Shown: positions 10,361 to 22,099, counted from the stretch's first letter. The stretch is DNA of 64,000 nt from Saussurea involucrata (GCA_033807775.1 CM066325.1:19711301-19775300); one strand, 5' to 3'. Notes: generated from the letters alone by a model not told the origin. Made by a program: numbers and translations.

Positions 10361-10420
10361 AATTCACTAGACCTTTTGGTCTAACCCTCGCTTTCAAAAC
10401 TAAACCATTTTCAGGTAAGC
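10361..10420 (+). promoter_or_regulatory. conserved LTR hairpin and CAG|GTAAGC signal
   Basis: CACTAG is followed by the stem-loop TAGACC-TTTT-GGTCTA (10368-10383) and AACCCTCG. About 30 nt later come TTTTCAG (3' splice-like) and immediately GTAAGC (5' splice-like). The equivalent block occurs in three other LTR families here. Confidence 0.6.
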
Positions 10421-10727
10421 ATGTTAAGGGTTCTTCCAGTAAGAACTAGGAGGCGATAAGAAGGACTTGAAGCTTAGAGTAACTTCAAGTTTTGGCTATG
10501 ATGACTATAAAATAGCTCTCGGTTGTGGATTTAGAGACTTCCGCTGTCAATTTTGTTTAGTATGAATTATTGATGATGTAAAGACAAGGTTTTATGTAAT
10601 TCGAATGCTTATTTATGGTTGTTTGCCTGCTATGAAATTTGGGACGTTACAAAAAAACTATGGGTTTGAGTGTGTGGCAACAAGGTGCAAGTTATCTGGG
10701 ATGATGGGGACTTATCGCATCCACACA

Positions 10728-12968
10728 TGTAACACCCTAAAAATCAGGGTTGATTTAAACATCAAGTTTAACAAGATTTAAACATAAACTTTCTAAGCTT
10801 TATATATAAGTGGAGAATTAACCATGATGGTCATATTTACAAACATAGAATTCTTCAAATAACCTATTAATCTAATCATGTCACTATAATAAGATTAACT
10901 AGATTATTTAAGCAATCTATCAAAACCTCAGCCTTAATTAACTTCTCCGCTAATCCAAAAGCTCTCGTCCCACATCCCTTTATTTTCCCGAGCTAGTACC
11001 TGGTAAGAAAACATTATTTGAAACGATTAGGCTAATGCCTAGTGAGAACATTCGATTTCAAAATAATATTTATAAAAAATCAATGTAAACAAGGCATAAC
11101 AAACCTGGTTTACCCTTTTTCTTACCACACGCGTAACCATCCTTTGATAACAGGTTAAACCCGGTTCCATGACTACGACCTGACCCTAACTCAGTCATTT
11201 CTCATGGTCCAGAGCCACACTACGAATCACAACGGATTCTAGATAAATGCTCATATCCAAGAAATCGCAATATACACATGCCCATTTCTTGGAAAGGAAG
11301 TAGAGATTACAAGTACTTATGTCAATCCCTTTTTCTTCCTTAGAAATCGGGAATTACGTTTATTCCACGATTTCTTACACACATCGAAATAATGAATAAC
11401 TCTCATCTATTCCACGTGTTCATAACCACTAGTGCCTATGGATCCATATAACCTATTTGTACTCGTACATGTATTTACTTAATATAGATTCCTCATAACA
11501 ATCAGTATGAGCAAATCATATTTATACCACATAGATTCCTCATAACAATCAGTATGAGCAAATCTCCTTTATAAATCTCTCATATCATTTCGTATAAGCA
11601 AATTACATTTAATATGTCAATTTCTTATAACATAAATCTTACCATCACTATTATCACTCACGGTCCTTGATATAAATATTATTGTAATTCACTTGCACAA
11701 TAAATCCAATAGTTACAACTCGTACAGATTATCGCTATAAATCATTTTCCAATATCATTAATGAATTTAAGCACAACCACCAATTTAAGATAATAGATTT
11801 TACTTTATAAAATCATTCTTCCAAAATCCATCCAAAACAGTTCATTTTATAAAATACCCTTACCATAATTTAAAACATTGTAAAAAGGTAAGGTAAGAAT
11901 GAACTCACCTGGTAGCAGTAATATCAATATTGCTTTACTTCTCAGAGTTGTAAGAACTTCTGTCTCTAACTTCACAATTAACTGAAATACCCAAATACAT
12001 AATGTACCGGTATTAATCTACTGTTTAGAACCTTTAAAGACTAAAATCCTAAAATTCACGTCTCTTATCGCAACCAACTAGCTGCGATAACCCCTTGTCG
12101 CAATACACAGTGCTTGTCGCAACCAACTGTTGCGACACAATATCTTATCGCAACTAACTATTGCGATATCTATCCTTCTCGCAACCAACTGTTGCGATTC
12201 ACTTCATTGTCGCAACTAACTGTTGCGACACCATGAGCTTGTCGCAACCCACAGTTGCGATACTTATGATTATTACAAACCTTCATAATTCTCGCAACCA
12301 ACTATGGCGATATTCATAACTGTCTCAATCAACTGTGTTCATACTTAACCCATAAATTTATAGTTTTAAGCCATGTTTGATGCTGAAATTATGCAGATAT
12401 ACTTAAGACCATTAATAAAACAAGACTATCAGTCCAGATTATCATAATCTTCCAAAATCAATAAGACCCATTTCAAAAAATTCCATAGAAACTTAAACTA
12501 CACAAGAAGAAGAGTTATATAAGAAGAATACCTTGTTTTCACAATTTGCTTCTTTACTTTTCCAGCTAAAAATCTTGTTTTCTTCTTCTTTCCTCTTTCT
12601 CGTTTCTATCTTTCTCTCTTGTTGTGAACACCGAAATACACACACACATCAAAATGAAAATGAAGTTTAAACACATGACACCTCACCCCTCTAAATGATA
12701 ATGGGGCGGTGATGGTGTTTTGTTTAATCCCCTTAGCCAAACAACCCTCCAACTATCCATACTTAACAAGTTTAATCCCTCCACTTTTAAATTAAAATTA
12801 AAGTTTACCCCTTAACTTATAACCCCATAAAACGATTAATGTAACTTATTCGGGGTTAAACTCTAAAATGAATCTATCACATAACCAATTATAATTTATC
12901 GAATAATTATACTCAAATTATTAAATAAACCAAACGTAACACTTTATACTGAAAATCGAGATGTTACA
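10728..12968 (-). repeat. LARD1 3' LTR
   Basis: This is the left copy; it is the 3' LTR because the element is on the minus strand. It is the same length as the other copy, with no indels noticed. It contains the TCGCAAC hairpin array (12063-12314) and the LTR hairpin (11028-11041). Confidence 0.92.
12063..12314. repeat. array of short hairpins, TCGCAAC..GTTGCGA (left LTR)
   Basis: Seven to eight units of the form TCGCAAC-CAACT-GTTGCGA, each able to pair with itself, stand about 30-35 bp apart; some have damaged stems. The spacers are unrelated to each other. Confidence 0.85.
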
Positions 12969-12969
12969 A

Positions 12970-13006
12970 TACTCCCCAACTTGAAAATGATTTCGTCCTC
13001 GAAATC
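12970..13006 (-). promoter_or_regulatory. LARD1 polypurine tract and adjacent hairpin
   Basis: On the minus strand AAGTTGGGGAGT abuts the 3' LTR, the normal plus-strand primer position. Eighteen bases further in is GATTTCG-AGGA-CGAAATC (12989-13006), a 7-bp stem with a 4-nt loop; the same hairpin sits at the same place in LARD2. Confidence 0.8.
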
Positions 13007-13503
13007 AAAGCTAGGTAAACCAAGGATGATATTAAATCTTCATACCCCCTTCCAATTCTAAATCACATTAACATATCAATGATATAATATCATTGTATTT
13101 ATAACCACATTCTTAGATTGTTATTTCTCCATAGATCTCTCTAAAATCACTTTCAGTTCCTCCACACAACAACTCTTTACATCCATTATTACCACAGTAA
13201 ATGGAATCACATCCTACCAACATAAAGTATGTCATATATCCCTTTCAATTTCTAGTCTTATATACTTAATCACAGATAAAAGTCCATAAAGAACAAGTAC
13301 TCGGCTTTCCATATCTTCTGGATCTTACATCCTTCAACATTACTCGCTCCCCAACTTGAAAACGACCTAAAATTTCATCAGTCTCCTTTGGTTATTAATC
13401 CAAATCCTATTGCCGGACAAAGTTACTCGCAAATGTATTAAGACATGGATATTAGGAGACAAATTAATCTCTAAACGGATTAGGTCACTAACTGATACCA
13501 TTT

Positions 13504-13730
13504 TGTAACATCCCCAGTCCACCGTACACAATATTGTCCGCTTTGCGCATACCCTCTGCATAACAGCATACCGGTACCACTCACGGTTTTGTTCCTGCCC
13601 GCACAGGCATACGCGGGACGCACCCAGACCGCACCCAGTGACAGGCAAAAGGCCTCATGCAAGGAAAGTATCCATCCACCCTTATAAGGAGGACTTAGTT
13701 TCCCTCTCCTAGCCGAGGTGGGATCTCACA
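13504..13730 (-). mobile_element. TRIM-like 227-bp LTR inside LARD1
   Basis: It runs TGTAACATCCCC to GTGGGATCTCACA, with CCTTATAAGG inside, the standard look of short plant TRIM LTRs. On its left lies CTGATACCA (13492-13500), the reverse of a tRNA-Met primer site, so it reads as a minus-strand 5' LTR plus primer site. No partner LTR was found, so it may be an ancient remnant or part of LARD1 itself. Confidence 0.45.
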
Positions 13731-16700
13731 CTTCCATTTGATATCGGTTTATTGCCATGAACACATTATAATACTAGTAAATTCCGTCCGAGGATTTCAA
13801 CTTACTAACCAAATGCCACGAATTCGTCGTGCAATACTTAAAATTCTTTTATGTACATAACATCGTCATCTACTGGTTTGGCCATTTGAATATCACCACT
13901 CTCGTGCCCCAAGTATTGAGCCTGTTAAATTTTAATTAAATAACTCAAACTCAATAGTCAAATTAATAAGTAACCATTTAAAACAAGACTAATAAAATCT
14001 TTGAGGATTTCAATTCATATGATCGGCCATAAACCTCAAAACATACCGGTAACGGTTCAAATATCTTAAGTTCACAAATCGTTAAACCAAACATCACATA
14101 TAACATAAAAGAACTTCGTATGACTACATTCTTAGGTCCGATCTTTCTATCATTACTTCCCCACTTTAGCGTGGAGCACCACCCTCCAAACACTACTTGC
14201 CTCTTTCTCCCAACCTTTCCACATGCTGATAACATTTTCTCATTACTATACATAACCAAACAGTTGCATCAAAATTCTAACTTAAGGCATTCGACCAAGT
14301 CATCTTGAAACGACACCTCCGTTCGAAGTTACTACACATTCTTTGATCCTCAACTAATACCTTCTTGGACAATTCTTCCACACATAAGAAGCAACTCACA
14401 TTCCTTAAGAAATTTGCGTCTACTACACCTCATTTTGACTAACACACCCATCATCTTCTTTAATCCAAAAATATACTTACCTAGCGACTCACACAACCAA
14501 AAACACTCTGGATAAACACCCACTACCACTCCGATATTAGCCATATCACCACGCCATCTTACAAACCACATGCCCCAACAACTTTATTTACCAAAAATAG
14601 TACACTTCATCTGAAATCTCTGAAATACTTCTATTTGATGCTTCCTCGTTCTAACATCGCATTACACACTGGTTGACACATTTATCTTAACAATTGATGC
14701 CACTACTCGTTCGTACATTTTCCACTCATAACATCTCACAGTAGACCCGGTCTCTCATGATCATTCATATACAACTCAAACTTACCTTCATAATCTCCCG
14801 CATAATTACCCGAGTCTATTTCACTACTTTATCTCTCCCCAACTTTAGTTGAGCCCTAACTCACAAGTTTCTAATTAACTCATACCTACTCGTTTCTTGC
14901 TAACTCTTTGCAATTCCAAACCATTACATAGACATGACATATTCCTTCACAGCTCAACATAATCTATATACTCACTTCGTTTGTGTCAAATACTTCATTC
15001 CTTACGAACCATCCACTTCGTACGTAAAACACTTATCTAAAACAACAGTCTTTCATTATACTAACACCCTTACAAGGTGGTCCTTCAACTTTCAACCTTT
15101 TGATTCAAGACTTCGGCCTCATACACCTTTACACGGCTGTCGACTTTCAACGTCAATAGTCGACCTGTCGATACTCCCTTAACCTATTCTTCAACAAGGG
15201 TCTCTAACTGAACCTAATCCTTCCAACATATCATAATCCAATTCACATCCCATCGTCTTCGTCTCAAACTTACTCGTGCAACGTTAATATCACAAGATCA
15301 CCTTAAAACTCTTAATTGACGTCGAGGATATTTCATTCCTACTTCATCACGCTACTCATTATGAGTTGTTAATACCAATGCATTAATGGCTTCTAGTCTT
15401 TCCTCCGGATACAACCATCCTTTGACAACCGTATTTCCGTCATCGAACAAAGATACCGACCCTCGTACAACCAGTACTAAAGTCCACTTCTGATTCTTCC
15501 ATTACCCATCTCTCTTATTGAGCCCAAATACCCAAAAATTACTTTTTGTAACAAATCCATAGATTAGAATTGAAATTAGGAAATTACCTGATGGAAATAA
15601 TGTAGAATTAAATTATAATCCCACTTCCTTTTCCAAATAATGATCACTGGTGATTTTCCTTCTTCAATTGCTAAGGAACTCAATCTCCCCTTTTTCCGTC
15701 ATCTTTTTCTCTTTTCGAACAACATAACAATTACTACACATAATACATATTAACCATTTCAAAATCTATGAATTTTAGTTCGAAAATGGTTAAAAGAAAA
15801 CTCACCTTGATTATGGTCACCAAAATCAGCAAATCCGGACAACGAATCGAAACCGACAACCAACTTCAAATCCGAGATTTGGAATTTGGAAATGGCACTA
15901 ACTAACATGTTCAATGGGTTCAAATTCTATTTTACACTCAAAACGAGTACCCATACCCCTATATTACGCCTTAAAACGACACCGGTACGCAAGAAACAAA
16001 AATCAAAAAATGCTGAAACAGAGCTTTTTCGGATTCTGGCGCGCCCCAATCCGCGCCCAGACGTCTATTGGGCAGCAAACAGCCCCTGTTCTAGCCCTTT
16101 AACATCCCAACTCAACCCCCACTTAATTAGGTTCATTCTATGGAAGTTTTAGCATAAAAATAAGGTTTTTAACATCAAATAACATGAAGGAATCCATGTA
16201 GCAACTCTATGCACATATGCACTCAATCCAATCCATGATCAAGAATGGCTATGAATGAACTCCAAAATCACAACTTATAAAAACACATACTTGGGGTGTT
16301 CTTACACCTTTAAGCCATCCTTTTAAACACCAATAACCATTTGAATAATCTTTTGAAATCATCCATGAAAATTCATATTTAAACCATAACTTTGATCAAA
16401 CTTTAATTGATCATCCATGGAAAGACAATCCAAAGAACATGAACTTACATGCCTAAACTCCATGAGAGGAAACTAAAACCAAAATAAACATACGGAGAAT
16501 TAGAAGTGATGGAGTAACATACGAAACATACCTTACCGATCGTTAGCCACTGTAACAATTTATAAACAAGTATACTCGTGTAGTAATATATTCATAATAA
16601 CAGTAGCTAATTGAGATTGTGAATATATCATACATGAGAATCCTCATTACCATCGTTACCGTACTAAATTTCACGTATTTCTGTCGACTCTAAGACTATC

Positions 16701-16794
16701 CCGTCTTAGTACCCATATCTCACGAATCATAACTTAATTCATCTCAGCTTAAGTCTAAGTATCTCCTTAGCATACTTAGTTCACTTAAACTAAT

Positions 16795-16806
16795 GATCTG
16801 ATACCA
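16795..16806 (-). promoter_or_regulatory. LARD1 primer-binding site
   Basis: The minus strand reads TGGTATCAGATC, 11 of 12 matches to the initiator-Met primer site TGGTATCAGAGC found in the other elements here. It stands three bases from the 5' LTR end. Confidence 0.85.
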
Positions 16807-16809
16807 TAT

Positions 16810-19050
16810 TGTAACACCCTAAAAATCAGGGTTGATTTAAACCTCAAGTTTAACAAGATTTAAACATAAACTTTCTAAGCTTTATATATAAGTGGAGAAT
16901 TAACCATGAGGGTCATATTTACAAACATAGAATTCTTCAAATAACCTATTAATCTAATCATGTCACTATAATCAGATTAACTAGATTATTTAAGCAATCT
17001 ATCAAAACCTCAGCCTTAATTAACTTCTCCGCTAATCCAAAAGCTCTCGTCCCACATCCCTTTATTTTCCCGAGCTAGTACCTGGTAAGAAAACATTATT
17101 TGAAACGATTAGGCTAATGCCTAGTGAGAACATTCGATTTCAAAATAATATTTATAAAAAATCAATGTAAACAAGGCATAACAAACCTGGTTTACCCTTT
17201 TTCTTACCACACGCGTAACCATCCTTTGATAACGGGTTAAACCCGGTTCCATGACTACGACCTGACCCTAAGTCAGTCATTTCTCATGGTCCAGAGCCAC
17301 ACTACGAATCACAACGGATTCTAGATAAATGCTCATATCCAAGAAATCGCAATATACACATGCCCATTTCTTGGAAAGGAAGTAGAGATTACAAGTACTT
17401 ATGTCAATCCCTTTTTCTTCCTTAGAAATCGGGAATTACGTTTATTCCACGATTTCTTACACACATCGGAATAATGAATAACTCTCATCTATTCCACGTG
17501 TTCATAACCACTAGTGCCTATGGATCCATATCACCTATTTGTACTCGTACATGTATTTACTTAATATAGATTCCTCATAACAATCAGTATGAGCAAATCA
17601 TATTTATACCACATAGATTCCTCATAACAATCAGTATGAGCAAATCTCCTTTATAAATCTCTCATATCATTTCGTATAAGCAAATTACATTTAATATGTC
17701 AATTTCTTATAACATAAATCTAACCATCACTATTATCACTCATGGTCCTTGATATAAATATTATTGTAATTCACATGCACAATAAATCCAATAGTTACAA
17801 CTCGTACAGGTTATCGCTATAAATCATTTTCCAATATCATTAATGAATTTAAGCACAACCACCAATTTAAGATAATAGATTTTACTTTATAAAATCATTC
17901 TTCCAAAATCCATCCAAAACAGTTCATTTTATAAAATACCCTTACCATAATTTAAAACATTGTAAAAAGGTAAGGTAAGAATGAACTCACCTGGTAGCAG
18001 TAATATCAATATTGCTTTACTTCTCAGAGTTGTAAGAACTTCTGTCTCCAACTTCACAATTAACTGAAATACCCAAATACATAATGTACCGGTATTAATC
18101 TACTGTTTAGAACCTTTAAAGACTAAAATCCTAAAATTCACGTCTCTTATCGCAACCAACTAGCTGCGATAACCCCTTGTCGCAATACACAGTGCTTGTC
18201 GCAACCAACTGTTGCGACACAGTATCTTATCGCAACTAACTATTGCGATATCTATCCTTCTCGCAACCAACTGTTGCGATTCACTTCATTGTCGCAACTA
18301 ACTGTTGCGACACCATGAGCTTGTCGCAACCCACAGTTGCGATACTTATGATTATTACAAACCTTCATAATTCTCGCAACCAACTATGGCGATATTCATA
18401 ACTGTCTCAATCAACTGTGTTCATACTTAACCCATAAATTTATAGTTTTAAGCCATGTTTGATGCTGAAATTATGCAGATATACTAAAGACCATTAATAA
18501 AACAAGACTATCAGTCTAGATTATCATAATCTTCCAAAATCAATAAGACCCATTTCTAAAAATTCCATAGAAACTTAAACTACACAAGAAGAAGAGTTAT
18601 ATAAGAAGAATACCTTGTTTTCACAATTTGCTTCTTTACTTTTCCAGCTAAAAATCTTGTTTTCTTCTTCTTTCCTCTTTCTCGTTTCTATCTCTCTCTC
18701 TTGTTGTGAACACCGAAATACACACACACATCAAAATGAAAATGAAGTTTAAACACATGACACCTCACCCCTCTAAATGATAATGGGGCGGTGATGGTGT
18801 TTTGTTTAATCCCCTTAGCCAAACAACCCTCCAACTATCCATACTTAACAAGTTTAATCCCTCCACTTTTAAATTAAAATTAAAGTTTACCCCTTAACTT
18901 ATAACTCCATAAAACGATTAATGTAACTTATTCGAGGTTAAACTCTAAAATTAATCTATCACATAACCAATTATAATTTATCGAATAATTATACTCAAAT
19001 TATTAAATAAACCAAACGTAACACTTTATACTGAAAATCGAGATGTTACA
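16810..19050 (-). repeat. LARD1 5' LTR
   Basis: This right copy directly precedes the primer site on the minus strand. On that strand it has donor-like AAG|GTATTC (18613), the hairpin array (18396 to 18145), CAG|GTGAGTTC (17990), hairpin TAGGC-ATTA-GCCTA (17123 to 17110) and CCAG|GTACTAG (about 17082). Confidence 0.92.
18145..18396. repeat. array of short hairpins, TCGCAAC..GTTGCGA (right LTR)
   Basis: The same array in the 5' LTR, nearly identical to the left copy. Read on the minus strand it lies upstream of the GTGAGTTC donor-like site. Confidence 0.85.
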
Positions 19051-19435
19051 ACACACCTACTGATACTCTTTTCCCTTATCAATAAACAACCTGTTATTCC
19101 ATGGAGAACATCACAAGAAAATAAAATGTCGACAACAGCAATAGGTGCAGGTGGAGGAGATTTCGCAACAAGAAACGCCCTTTCCATCAAAACCACTTCA
19201 CCTTCTCAAAACTCTTTTCAGGTGCAGGTGAAGTCCATGACCATTTTGTCACCCTGCCCCTCTTTTTGCCCTAAAATCATATTTGGGTTCCATATATGAG
19301 TTCTTCAAGAGTTTGGTGCATCCCTCTCTTATCCCTTCTCGTATGATTTCTTCAAGATTTTGATACATCCCTCTTATTCTCCTCATATGATTTATGTTGT
19401 TTTTTGCTCTCGATCGAACCCCATTAGAAAGAAAG

Positions 19436-19680
19436 ACATGCTTCTGATTTCAGGAGGGACGAAGCACATGAGGGACGAAGACCTGCTTCTGATTTTAAGA
19501 GAAGAACCACATGGACGAAAATCCTTTGATTTCAGGGACGCAAATCTGCTTCTGATTTAAGGGACGAAGCACAAGAATCTGCTTCTGCTTCTGATTTAAG
19601 GGACGAATCACACGAACACAAATCTTCTTCTGATTTAAGGGACGAAGCACATGGACGCAAATCCTACTTCCATTTCATCG
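19436..19680 (+). repeat. degenerate GGGACGAAGCACA / CTTCTGATTT minisatellite
   Basis: About five units of roughly 40-50 bp alternate CTGCTTCTGATTTAAGGGAC and GAAGCACA(T)G motifs. A 66-codon frame through it is a by-product of the repeat. Confidence 0.65.
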
Positions 19681-19984
19681 CCTCTATTCTTTTTTTTAGT
19701 TAGGGTTCTGATGTGTTTAATGGTTTTGATATGCTTTTGTAATCCATATCCATATTTCTGATTTATTTAAAGATTTTGACTTGTTAGGATTTTGGTGATC
19801 AATTTGAGGTTTAGATTTTAGTTTTTGTTTGAATTTGTATGGTTTTAATTTTAAATGTTATGGTGTTCTTGATAATCAAAATATGAAAAGATGAAGATTC
19901 AAGAAAAAATATAATTAATTAAAAAAATGGTAAAATTAAGAAATAAAGGTAAAAAGACTATAATACCCTTGAAGTTATCGAAGA

Positions 19985-20170
19985 ATTAGACTGAATTACA
20001 AAAAGACGAAAGTACCCCTGAACTTAACTGAGTTTTTTAACGGACTTAACAACGAGGGACCAAATCCGGACCAAATAGCATATTGTAGTGGCTAAAGTGT
20101 AATTTTTAAATTGTAGGGACCAAATGTGTTATAAACACTAAACCACATGGACCAAATTTGTAGTGTACTC
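19985..20170 (-). repeat. MULE-type terminal arm (right-facing end)
   Basis: Reverse-read it starts GAGTACACTACAAATTTGG and shares the CTCAGTTAAGTTCAGGGGTA block with the other MULE arms. Confidence 0.5.
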
Positions 20171-20550
20171 AATATTATATTATTGTATTGAGTGTTTTAA
20201 TATTTTAATAATACTACAATCTCTAAAATAGAATAGTTGTTGGAGTTAGAAGCAAGTTTTTTTTAAAGATTTTGACTTTTTATACTTTATTTTAGAAAAC
20301 ATATAAGGCCTTCCGTACCCCAGCGGGGAAGGGGCTCGGGATGGGGGATGTGGCAGCGGGGTGAGGGCGGGGTTGGGCTACGGCCCGGGATGGAGTTGCG
20401 GGGCGGGATGGTGAGCGGGGTTGGGTTCCCGAGCCATCCCGAGGGTTTTATAAAAAAAAAAAATTTTAATTAAATTTTTAAAAAAATAACCGTTGAACGG
20501 CTCTTTCTTAAAAAAAAAAAAATTCTCAATTTAATCCCACTATATATTTA

Positions 20551-20650
20551 ACCCTCAACCTCTTATTTCTCACACCTCTCAACCTCTTATTTCTCACACC
20601 TCTCAACCTCTTATTCTCTCAACCTCTTATTTCTCACACCTCTCAAACTC
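20551..20650 (+). repeat. 24-bp tandem repeat in the transposase leader
   Basis: Four units of CAACCTCTTATTTCTCACAC CTCT, one shortened, lie between the TATA-like TATATATTTAA (20541) and the ATG. Confidence 0.8.
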
Positions 20651-20685
20651 TCTCAAATTTTCTCAACCTCTATATATTAAACAAT

Positions 20686-21972
20686 ATGGATTCGCCACAA
20701 CCCGGTTCACCAACCGCATCATCATCATCCGTAGACACCGACGAGTTGTTGAATCTACAAAGGGAAATTTTTCGACATGCTGCACAATCGCTGTATGGTA
20801 GCACCGCCTCATCGTCAACAAGAGAGAGGGCCGCAAACATTGAAAGAGGTCGAGTAACTGCAAACGAGCGGCTTATGCGGGACTACTTTGGCGTCAACCC
20901 GATTTATACACCGGATATGTTTAGGCGGCGGTTCAGGATGAGCAGACAACTATTCGAACGAATAGTTGAAGATTTAGAAGTAGGGTATCCGTATTTTAGA
21001 CTTCAGTTTGACGGGTTAGGCAAACAAGGTTTTTCTCCGATACAAAAGTGTACTTCCGCTATTCGGCAATTGGCGTATGGAGTAGCTGCTGACGCACTTG
21101 ACGAGTACATCCGTATGGGAGAGAAAACGTCACGAGATTGTCTGTACAAATTCTGCACAGGTATTATTGAACTGTATGGTCAAAAATATTTACGCAGGCC
21201 TACTTTTATTGATATTCAGAAGTTGTACGCCGCGCATGAAGCTAAACACGGATTTCCCGGCATGCTCGGCAGCATAGACTGTACTCATTGGGCGTGGGCA
21301 AATTGTCCGAATGCATGGCGAGGTCAATTCATGAGAGGTGATCATGAGCACCCGACAATCATGCTAGAAGCAGTGGCCTCTCAAGATCTATGGATCTGGC
21401 ACGCATACTTTGGTGTTGCCGGTTCCAACAATGACATCAATGTTCTCAATCAGTCGCCCATCTTCAACGATGTATATGATGGAAAAGCACCCGACTGCCC
21501 TTTTGAGGTGAATGGAGCCACCTACAAGCATGGATATTATCTAACGGATGGGATATATCCGGAATGGGCTACTTTCGTAAAATCATTTACGTGCCCACAA
21601 GACTCTAAACGACAAAAGTTCAAGTCCGCGCAAGAATCCGCACGTAAAGATGTTGAACGAGCTTTTGGCGTGCTTAAACAACGTTGGCATATACTTCATA
21701 ACCCGGCACGCGGATGGGAACCGGCAATATTGGGAAACATTATGTACGCTTGTGTCATATTACACAATATGATACTCGAAGACGAAAACCATGCTATTTG
21801 TGGTGACGTGGAAAACGACTTTTTCACGAATGATATCGAAAGCCAAATCAGTGAGACACAACGCGCGGCAAATGTTCGAGAAGTCATAAACCGGGAAACT
21901 CATAATAACCTTTGGTCGGATTTGGTCGAACATATTTGGCGTATCCAAGTTCCCAACAATGACGACGAGTAG
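20686..21972 (+). CDS. PIF/Harbinger DDE transposase, apparently intact
   Basis: This 428-residue protein matches the usual plant HARBI1/ALP1-like (DDE_Tnp_4) length. The N-terminus is serine-rich; about residues 60-160 hold the helix-rich DNA-binding part (FRRRFRMSRQLFERIVEDLE). The DDE triad is visible: D in GSIDCTHW (about 199), D in GSNNDINVL (about 250) and E in RKDVERAFGVLKQRW (about 326). It would cut the element ends and reinsert it at TTA/TAA sites in the nucleus. The ATG at 20686 follows a TTAAACA leader and a TATA-like box about 140 bp upstream. There is no internal stop or frameshift. In this superfamily a second, Myb-like protein is usually needed for DNA binding and nuclear import; this element has none. 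Confidence 0.95.
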   Translation: MDSPQPGSPTASSSSVDTDELLNLQREIFRHAAQSLYGSTASSSTRERAANIERGRVTANERLMRDYFGVNPIYTPDMFRRRFRMSRQLFERIVEDLEVGYPYFRLQFDGLGKQGFSPIQKCTSAIRQLAYGVAADALDEYIRMGEKTSRDCLYKFCTGIIELYGQKYLRRPTFIDIQKLYAAHEAKHGFPGMLGSIDCTHWAWANCPNAWRGQFMRGDHEHPTIMLEAVASQDLWIWHAYFGVAGSNNDINVLNQSPIFNDVYDGKAPDCPFEVNGATYKHGYYLTDGIYPEWATFVKSFTCPQDSKRQKFKSAQESARKDVERAFGVLKQRWHILHNPARGWEPAILGNIMYACVILHNMILEDENHAICGDVENDFFTNDIESQISETQRAANVREVINRETHNNLWSDLVEHIWRIQVPNNDDE

Positions 21973-22046
21973 ATTTTTAAATTTATTTTGTAATTTTTAA
22001 TTTTTTAATGAATGATATGAATTTTAATTTTTATTATTTATCTTAT

Positions 22047-22056
<10 letters not shown>

Positions 22057-22096
<40 letters not shown>
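22057..22096. repeat. (AT)n microsatellite in Harbinger 3' region
   Basis: About 20 TA units lie shortly after the transposase stop codon, within the element. Confidence 0.9.

Positions 22097-22099
<3 letters not shown>

Larger units (their letters stand above)
8986..10651 (+). mobile_element. solo LTR of a Ty3-type family
   Basis: It starts TGTAACAACCGG, ends GGGACGTTACA, and is flanked by AAAAA on both sides (8981-8985 and 10652-10656). No second copy or internal region is present, so it is a solo LTR left by recombination. Inside, in order: a TATTTAAG box near 9088, donor-like AAG|GTAATC (9220), a TCCGGA array (9500-9790), donor-like AG|GTGAGTTC (9873), a duplicated GGGGAGTCTGCTTGGGCCCC block (10191 and 10229), a hairpin (10368-10383) and CAG|GTAAGC (10415). 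The same order of signals recurs in the LTR at 29199. Confidence 0.85.
12969..16809 (-). other. LARD1 non-coding interior
   Basis: No frame longer than about 95 codons, and none resembles gag, protease, reverse transcriptase or integrase. It repeats polypurine-like signals on the minus strand (near 12971, 13347, 14158 and 14834) and contains a small LTR-like block (13504-13730). About 15886-16110 is GC-richer, with short overlapping frames. Confidence 0.7.
10728..19050 (-). mobile_element. LARD1: large non-coding LTR retrotransposon
   Basis: Two 2241-bp LTRs (10728-12968 and 16810-19050) begin TGTAACACCC and end GATGTTACA on the plus strand, and 5-bp duplications ACACA (10723-10727 and 19051-19055) flank the element. 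A tRNA-Met primer site read on the minus strand lies beside the right LTR (16795-16806), and a polypurine tract lies beside the left LTR, so the element points left. The interior (12969-16809, 3.84 kb) has no gag or pol, so it is a non-autonomous LARD that would depend on Ty3-type proteins supplied in trans. I counted about 20 LTR differences (0.9 %). Confidence 0.93.
19056..20303. other. sequence right of LARD1
   Basis: It continues the region interrupted by LARD1 at 10727. It contains a degenerate minisatellite (19436-19680) and a MULE-type arm (19985-20170). No gene is supported. Confidence 0.45.

Noticed and set aside
12063..12314. CRISPR array.
   Set aside because: Units are short palindromes in a plant LTR with uneven spacing and no associated genes.
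7407..20170. A single large MULE bounded by the arms at 7407 and 20170.
   Set aside because: The arms are only loosely similar and the flanking 9-mers (TAATTATAA and AATATTATA) do not match; kept as separate arms.
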